From positions 1 through 53,589 of the forward strand of contig CAVKYI010000013.1 of NCBI GenBank assembly GCA_963660435.1: a stretch of DNA of 53,589 bases, read 5' to 3'. A program made the translations under genes and the position numbers. The DNA comes from Hallerella sp963660435 (GTDB taxonomy: Bacteria; Fibrobacterota; Fibrobacteria; Fibrobacterales; Fibrobacteraceae). Below, in pieces: positions 40,971 to 49,900 of the stretch. The notes under the pieces were generated by a model. That model was not told the origin of the DNA. It was given only the letters and a program-made list of their open reading frames with translations, and made no database searches. Within the stretch, counting starts at the first letter, position 1, and every line of letters starts with the position of its first letter.

Positions 40971-43900
40971 TTAATTTTCCTTCACATCCGAAAGCCTTGT
41001 CGTTTTGATATTTCCATCGACCCGGAGAACCAGGTAGGTCGCAGAAAGGTCAATACCAGTCCAATCCACCGGCAGGAATTTTTCCCCAGCGGGAAGGCTT
41101 CCCCGGAAAATCGATTTCACGGGAAGGCCGATGGCGTTTACCAAGTCGAGGGAAAGCGTCGCCGCTCCTTTCAGCGAAAGCAGGAAGCCGTCCGGGCTGC
41201 GGGCAATCTGGAAGTTTTCATCAACCGCATTTTTTTCGAAAACTTCGGACGGTTCGCTCGGCGAGCGAGCTTTTGTTTCCGCGACAGAAAGCGTTTCGGG
41301 CCAGACGGGAATTTCTCCGTAGATCCTGTTTCCGAGCGAATCGAAGATGCCGATTCCGCGCGCCTCCACTTCCCCTGCGCCAAGACCGACATGACTCGGA
41401 TCGTCATCGGCGTTCCACGCAGAAGCCCACCCCGGAAGATGCAGCGTAAAGTTCACCGGAAGAGCCGTCTTGCCCCCCGCACCGATCGGGGTCGCGCAAT
41501 GGATGTTCACTGCGTAGCGACCCGCGCCAAAGCTTTCCAGTTCCGCGGAGAGGCATGTTCCCAGATGGTTCACGTCGAGAACCGGGGAAAGTCCGTCTTC
41601 GACATAGAAGTAGTATTGCAAATCGAAATTCTTGAGCGCGACATTTCCGAGGTTTTCCACTGCGATGTGAATTTCGCTCGCCAAGCGGTCGTTCCGCACG
41701 TCGGATGACACGGTGCGAACCTTTGGCAAAGCGGAAATTTCGTCTTCCATCTCGGCGCAGGAACCTCCGACGAAATTCCTGTCCGCATCCAAGACAACGA
41801 TTCCCCTGTCCGCAGCAAAGCCCGTCGCTCCGTCCACGGCAAACGAAGGATCGTCTTCCGCATTCCACGGCGACCAGTCCGAATTAAAAAGTCCGAAGTG
41901 CGGTCCCTGCCCGCCAAAGGCAGAATCGCGCGGCAAGAGAACTTCCCCGCCGAAATCCCATTCCGCATATCCGGTGCGGGCGCTTTCGGCATGGACGGAA
42001 AGGGCCGAGCCGTCTTGAGGATAGAACGCTTGCGCTTTCACCGAAAGAGGATCCTCTCCGCGGAAATAGTAGCGGACAGAATAGCCTTCGATTTTTCTGC
42101 CGGAGACATTCGCCAGGCGGATTCTCGGGCGGAGCATTGAACGGTCAGGGAATCCTTCGTAGCGGACGCTCGCCTTTACCTTTGTCCCGGCATCCATTTC
42201 AAGATCCTTATCAAAATTTCCCCAGGCGATCATCGACGCGGAAACGTCTCCCGACACAAGCGCTATCCCGCCGACTTCGACGTTCTCCGGGAATTCGAGC
42301 GAAAGTTCGTGCAAGCCTGCGGATAGCGAAATCGAGACGCCTTCAAGCGACACCGCGCGCCACACTCCGGAAAGCAAAAGATTGCCGGAAAGGCGCACAG
42401 AACCTTCACCGAGGAGCACATTCGCCGCGGAACGATTTGCGGAACGGGCATAGACAACAGGCCGATAGTTTTCCGCCCGCGAAACGGAAACCGAGAAAGA
42501 AAGGCGCGACTTTTCCGCATGGGAAACAAAGTAACGGTTCCCGGCGACCGCGCAAGAAAATTCAGGCGAGAAGCCTCTTCCGATTGTCAAGTCTTTCGCA
42601 AGAATGACTTCCGATTCTTCGCCGTCTTCCGAAACGGCAAGCGAAAGCGCGGCGATTTCCGCCTCGGAGAGAGCCTTGGTGTAAAAGCGGATGTCGGCGA
42701 CGTTCCCGATGAAGGAAGGAGTTCCACCCAGAGCGAAAACTCCGTACAGTTCGCGTTCCGCAACGATTCCTCCCGGAACGAATCGGGCGAGTTCCCCATC
42801 GACATAGAAACGGACCGAAGCCGAATCCACGGCAACCGCCACATGCGCCCAGGATTTTTCCACCGGAAGGACTTCCCCCGAAAGCCAGGAATTTTTCCCT
42901 TCGGAAAGTCGCAGCGTGCGTCCCTTCTGGAAAAGCCTTATCGAAAGTCCGCCGGTTCCTTCAAAGGAAACCAGCTCGTTCCACTGCTCCGCCGAGTGCC
43001 CGCGCTTTATCCGAGCTTCCCAAGTGTAGGAAGTCGCACTACCCAAATCGACATTCCCTGCGCCCCTCGCCATATCGGAACTTTTGCCCAGATAGATTCC
43101 GGCATCGCTCAGCCAGGGACTATTCACAGGCGACAGGTCGAGATGATGCCCCGTTTCCGAAAATTCATACGCAACATTCCCGGATCCTTCTCTCGCAGGA
43201 TACCAGAGGGCAAGCCCCGTCGGATAGGGATAGAGAGGCTCCGAAGCAAAGATTCTTTCGCTTGAATTATGCCCGAAATCCTCGACATGGAGATTCAAAG
43301 AAAGCCTGCACCCGACACATTCGGAAAGCAGCTCTCGCGAAAGGCGGACGCTTGCGGAAACGTTCCCCGAGGAATCCGGGAGCAAGGTAAGATTTTCCAG
43401 CGGAACTCCGCCAAACGAAGCGGAAAGCTTCGCAAGCGAGACGCCCGATTCCGCATCCCGAACCCTTGCCTTCACGGCAAAGATGCGATCAAGGACATCC
43501 GAGGAATCGCGGACGTCCCAGCCTTCCACGACAGGAAGCGCCGAATCCGTATAGACTAGCGGCCCGGCTGTCTGGATTTCATCGCCGAGGACCGAGCGTC
43601 CCCAAAAACGGCTTTCGTAAACGCCGCTCGTAATTTTCCCGAGAGAACCATTCCCCGACCTTTTCGACCCGTCATAGACGAGCGTGTCCGAATTTTTTGC
43701 GGAAAGTTCCGCTTCGAGCCTGCCATCGGCATACAGCGAAATCCGCCCCGAGCCGGGATGGTTGCAGGAAACCCCGTAAGCCATATAGCCGTTTTCCAGC
43801 CCGAGCCAGAGGGAATCCTTCGGGAGTTCGCAGGCAAATTCAGCGGAAACGGTCAAGGCCCGGGCCACGGCGGAAACCAGAATTTCGCTTCCCTTTCCAG

Positions 43901-46900
43901 CCGTATCGCTGAGCGGCGCAAGGAATACGTATGCGGTATCGGTTCCAAGGGAATGTCTCGGAAGCGTCACATGGGCAAAACCTTTTTCGTCCAGCGAGTA
44001 GTCCAGCCTTTCCGCCGGAGTTCTGTCGTCCTTGTCGTTCCATAGCGAATCGTCATCGACATACAAATTAAACTCCGCTGTTCCCCGGATATTCAAGGTC
44101 CGCTCCGAGATCCGGGCCACTTCCGGCAAGACTTTGATTCCCGTTTCGGGCATGTCCGCAAAATCGGAAGGCAGCGCGGCAAACACGGAAAAAGTCCTCG
44201 TCTCCGCGGAAATCAGCAGATATTCCCACTTGCCCTTGCCCGGATAGCAGCCGTCGGAATCCCACGCTCCGCATGTCGCCGTTTCTGCAGACGCACCCGA
44301 AACGGCAGCGCTTCCGTCCGCTTTCAGGTAGCCATATAGCGCATGTTCCAGCGGCACGAACTTTTTCTTTTCGAAATCGATTTTGTAGAGCCTAATCGTC
44401 TGCGGCGTGACATTTCGGGCTTCCATTTCCGCGCGGGAAATCCGCATCTGGATACGCGGAAGCTTCGTCGAATCCTCAAATTTCATCGACGGCAAAACTT
44501 CCATCACGGGTCCCGTGAGCGGCATCTCGCCAAATACTTCGAACGGGTAATCGTCCGCCTCGGCGGTCCGAACGGTGACATCCTCGCTCTTTTGCAAGGA
44601 GCCAGCCGGAAACGTTACGGAAAGTTCCCCGAACAGAGACTGCACGGAACTTTCCTTCTCCGTCTCGACAGCCGAGCCGACATACAAATCGTAATCGCTG
44701 TAATAGAGGTTCCCGCCTTCGCCCCAAGTCAGCAGGAACTGCGTATTTCCCTGGAGACGGTTTACATCGAACCAAGTGAGCCTCTGGAAACCCGAACGCT
44801 CCGCAACCGTATCCATGACGGTATAATATACGCTGCCTTTCAGATAAGACAGCCGATACTTCTCGCCCGATTTGAGATTCGCCGAAAGTTCCACCAGTTC
44901 CTTCGGACGCGCGACATGAATATCCTTTGCCGCCTTGAAGCGAATCATCCGATCCTTTCCGTCCTTTTCCCCGGAGACGGTAAAATGCGAATGCTCCGAA
45001 GAATCAAGGTGCAGAATGTCAATGCTGTCCGCCCGCGGATCCTTCATCCAGGAATCTAAATTCCGGTAAAAATACTTCATCGGCAGGGATGCAGACTTCA
45101 TCCGGGAAGGCACACGGCGAACACTGTCCGCAGATTCCCGGTAAATCCGTTTTTTCACGAGCGTGTCCTTCGCCAGGACCAAAAGCCTCGTGGAATCCTC
45201 GCTGAACGATCCATATGCGGAATCGCCGAGACGCAATTCATACCGCAAAAGCGTGATGCCGTCAAATGTCGGAACGCTCCTGATTTTCGATACGGTATCC
45301 AGCGAAATATAAAAATACCCGTTTTCGTAATCGTCGGATTTCGGCATCAGCTTTAAATTGGACAGGGCGGCACGGGACGCCCCAGTGGAATCCCGAAAAT
45401 AGAACCAAGTGGGGATCGGCGCCCGCGCAGGCGAGTTCACGATATTTCGGATGAAACCGTTTTCGGTGTAGAAGTCCAGCCAGTCCTCGTCCGTAAAGTC
45501 GTGCAGATAACGGTGCAGCTTCGATCCGCCTTCGTAGTATTTGTAGCAGCCGGCGGAACCGTTCATGTATTCGACGGATTCCCCGCAGGGATTGCCCGAT
45601 GCCGCAACTTCCGAACGCCAGCCGGAATCGTTCGGGAAAGAAACCTCCACCGGATGCCCCGTATTCCACACCTTGTTCCGCCCAACAAAGAAAGCTGCGC
45701 TCCCATGCGCAAACAAGGGCGTCCGTACGGAATCTCCGAGGCTCGTCAGGGACACTTGGCAGCGGGGAGCGTTGCCGTAGGCCGCGTCAATATTTGTCGT
45801 CGCCGAATAATCGCAGGCTGGGCTGCTTTCCAAAGCCGTCCCCAAGGCTAGCACCTGGAAATAATCGTCCGGATTTTTCGGACCGTAGAACTTCATGTCG
45901 AAATAGGACGGGTACATGTGCGACGGATTTTCGTCGGCGAAGAGGAAGATGTTTTTCCCGCCGGAGAGAACGTTCGCCGAAAGGAACGGCAGATACTGCA
46001 TCTCGTAAGGCGTGAGAAGCCCGTAGGACTTGTCGCATTTCCAGTCGGTCCCGTCGAAATACGACCCGAGGAAAGACATTCCGCAGTTGCCCGAGAGCGC
46101 CGCCCAGTAGCCGTCCGCCCCCGTCCCGAAAACCGTCTTGTTCGTATGGTCGAAACGGATCGTCCGGTTGACCAGATTGTCCATGCCGAAAGGCGCATCC
46201 CAGTAAGAGTCGGGGATGGTGAGCCTAATGGAAAAATTCATTGTCCGAAAACGCTTGTTGCCACAATGATCCGGATTTATCTTATCCTCGTCGGAATAGA
46301 AATTGTTTTCCGACTTCCCTATCAACTCCACTTGAAACAGATTCCTGTTCGGATTGTAATTATCCGATGAGACAATTTTATCATTCTCATCTCTCTTATA
46401 TTCGCATTGCGAATTTTCAGGTGCATCCATTTCAAGATTTGCGGAACAGAGACCAGCGTTTGCCGCTTGAAACAGCCTGTAGTCTCCATCTCGAGGCTTT
46501 GGTACAAAGTTGTTTTCTTCGGGAGATATGTCCGTCAATCGCCAGACGGCCTCCTCTTTCAGCCTGTCAAAAGTCTTTTCCTCTTCCCATTCGTTCTCCG
46601 CCCTGTATCTTTCCCAGACCTCCCGGGTCACGGCGAACATGTCAAGGTAAGAATTTTTGTCGTAATCGTAGCCGTACTTTTTGCCGGCCCCCATATTTAT
46701 TTCTACGTCAAAAGAGCGGGCGGATGTGCTAAAAGTCAGGTCGGCGGCATCGACAAGAACCTGGTTCTTTTCGTCAACAACCTCGCACGTAACGTTGGAA
46801 CAGGATTCGATGTGCCTATCCATTTTATAGAGCAGAACCAGGTCAAGCCGTTCCCGATGCCGCTTGATGGAGAGACTGAACCGTTCGGGGGCGTAGCCGT

Positions 46901-49900
46901 AGATTTTCTGCGTCCCGGAAACGTCCATGTCAAGCGAGACTCCTTGCCGCTTTTCCCTCGGGAGATATTTCGCGACGATGTCCGCCCGGACAAGATAATC
47001 GGGGACAGGAACGTAGCGGTACTTGCCTTCATCATCAAATGCCTCGGCGACGACCAAGTTCACCGCGTTCGACGAATCCCGGAGCATTTTCCGCAGGGAA
47101 ACGTCAAAGCTCGCCGACCTGGATTTTTCGCGCCCCTTTTCGCCTGCCTCGCTTGCCGAAAGGACAGCCCGGTAGGTTCCCGGCTTCACGGGGATTCCCG
47201 CGGAATCTGTCGCGTCCCAAAGGACCGAGTAGGCTGTCCGACCGGAATTTGCGCGCGTATAGGCGGAATCGAGCAGCCTCTTTACCAAGTTCCCTTTCGA
47301 ATCCGTAATCCTTGCGGTCACCCAGGCGTCCCGGTATAAAATCCCATACGGAATGTCCAAGGATCCGAGCGTGTACAGCATTTCCTCGCCCAGGTCGGAT
47401 GCCGCCGTGTCGGAGGCGCCTTCCACGATATAGAACTCGGGAATTTCCGGGAGGGAAATCTCCATTTCGGGCAGGGTCAGGAACACGGTCGTATCCTTCA
47501 AGATGACCCGAGGATTCGCCGTCGTATTTTGCACGACTTCGATATGCAGGGTCGCACTCCCCTCCGCGGGATAGGACTTTGTCAAAGTGGTTCCGTCCCA
47601 GACAAAATGCAGTCCGTAAGCATCGGGAGAAACCGTCCAGCCTGTCGTCCACGGGTTTACTGCCGAAGAAATTTCCGCACCCATAAAGGCGAAGCCGCTT
47701 TCCGAACTCGCCCCGAAGTAAACCGGCAGGGATTCGTCACCCGCAAGGTTCGATAAGCCGACGTGAAACGCTTTCGACGCACGCATCGCGACATGCCCGC
47801 TCTCGCCGAAAAGGAGCATCACGCTGTCGGCTACGGAAAGCGGTTTCCATACCGGGTAAGCGGAAAGGCTCGCTTCCACTTGCGAAAATACCGGCGACGC
47901 GTTCAACATGCCGCTGCGGACCGAGCAGCCTTTTGAAGCGTTTCCCCGCCCGTCAAAGGCGAGGCAAGCATCCCCAAAACCTTTTGAATCATAGCTTACG
48001 GCGATGGAATCCGCTGCGGAAAGTCCCTTCCACCGCAGATGGTAGAGACCGTCCCGCTCGTAGAACCAGACGCCCCGCTCCGCGGTCGTGTCGAAAGGTT
48101 CCCCGTTAAACGGACTTGCGAACGCTCGTTCCGATGTCCTGTCGAAAATGCCCGCGCCTTTCGAATCCTCGGCATGGACGCGCAAAAAGTAGTCCCCGTC
48201 GAAACTCCCGGCAAGGCGGAGCGACACGTCCAGCGAATCCCTCCCCACTTCCAGGGCGGACGGGGAGAGCGACAGGACGACCGACCGCGAGGAATCCTCC
48301 CCGGCAAAGCCGTCGAGCGTCACCAGGACGGAATCCGAACGCCACCCGCAGTCCGCGCAGGAGCGCGTCGAAAGTTCGATCCAGACCTTCGATTCCGAAA
48401 AGCCGACGTTGTGCAGGTAGCCGAGCACCCCTTCCGCGCTCTGGGACGTTCTGGAAATGTTCGCGCTGTCCTTTGAGCGGTTCGGCGACACGACGGCGAT
48501 GCGCTCCGTCAGCCACGCGTCCGAGCCGTCCATCCGGTAGCGGAGCCGGTAAACCGTGGAGTTCTCGGCACCTGCGGACGGAGGCGGGGCAATACCGACA
48601 ATGGGAACGTATTCGGACTGCAGGTATTCGTCGTCCGAGGCAGGCGACACGATGGTCGGGTAGCGGTCACCCACGTGGAAGAGGTCCGTGCGGACTCCCG
48701 CGTTGCCCGCCGCGTCGATACAGACCGCTTCGAGGTAGCGCTTGCCGTTTTCCGACCCGACCGCCCCGGCGGGGATTTCGAACCGGAGCGTATCGTCCGA
48801 CAGGGCCCTTTCGGCGACATCCCGGAAAACGCCGTCCGCGTCGCCCCCGAGGACCCGGTAGTGGCAGCGCATCCCGGTCCGGTTCGACGGGGCGTCGTCC
48901 CGCTCGGAGACCATCAGGGTCGCGCCGAAACTCTTCGCGGAATCGGGATAGACCAGCCGGGAACTCACGAGGCCCAGGATTTTCGGGGCGGTACGGTCGA
49001 TCCGGACCCTTTTCCCGTAGCCGTAGGACTTCGCGTTTTTCGCCTCGTCCCGCGCCGTCGCCCGGAGAAGGTAGTCGCCGTCCGAAAGCCGCATGCCGGA
49101 CATTTCCGTCCAGGCGCCGCGCCAGGTGCCGTCCGCGTCTTTTACCCATACGGAATCGCCCGCCCGGTCGACTTTCGCCGTATCCCCGGCATGGACGAAC
49201 ATCCACGCGACCGTCACCGAAGCCGAATCGCGACCGCCGAGCGGCTCCTCGACCGCGTAGCCGACACGCAGCAGGGAATCCCCCGACACGTAGCGGGTCC
49301 CGACGTCGCGCGCGGGGCGGGAAAGCGCCGCGTATTTGGCGGACACCGCCGGTTCCGCCGCGGCCCCGCCCACGCTATCGAAGGAAAGCGCCGGGGCGGT
49401 ACGGTCGATCCGGAACTCCGCGGAACCTTCCGCGCGGTTGAGGCGGTAGCCGTCGAGGGCTTCCCAGTCGGCTGCGGAATCGGTCCCCCCGGCGATCTTC
49501 GACACGAGCGACGAGACGGCGCCGTAGGCTGTCGCGCCGGGGGCCGCGTAGTCGATGGCGTCCGCACGCACCCGGTACAGCCCGTCCTGCAGGCTTCCCC
49601 TGTCCGGTACCTTCTCCCAGGACACGGCGAACTCCCTCGACGAGACGTCGTAGAGCGAAGGCAGGACCCTCGCCTGGACGAAGCCGTTCCCGCCGTCACG
49701 CTCCAGCCGCCAGCGCATCGCGCGGATATCCGGGACGCTCGCGGAATCGCCCCACGAGAAGCGCGCGATGAACGCCGCGCTGTCCGGGTTCACGCACGGC
49801 CCGTCAACGGTGAGTTCAAAATTCGGAGGCGTGACATCCACATTAAAGGGAACGTCATAGACATCGTTACTGTCGTTACTTTCTCCGGCGGAATTGTGGG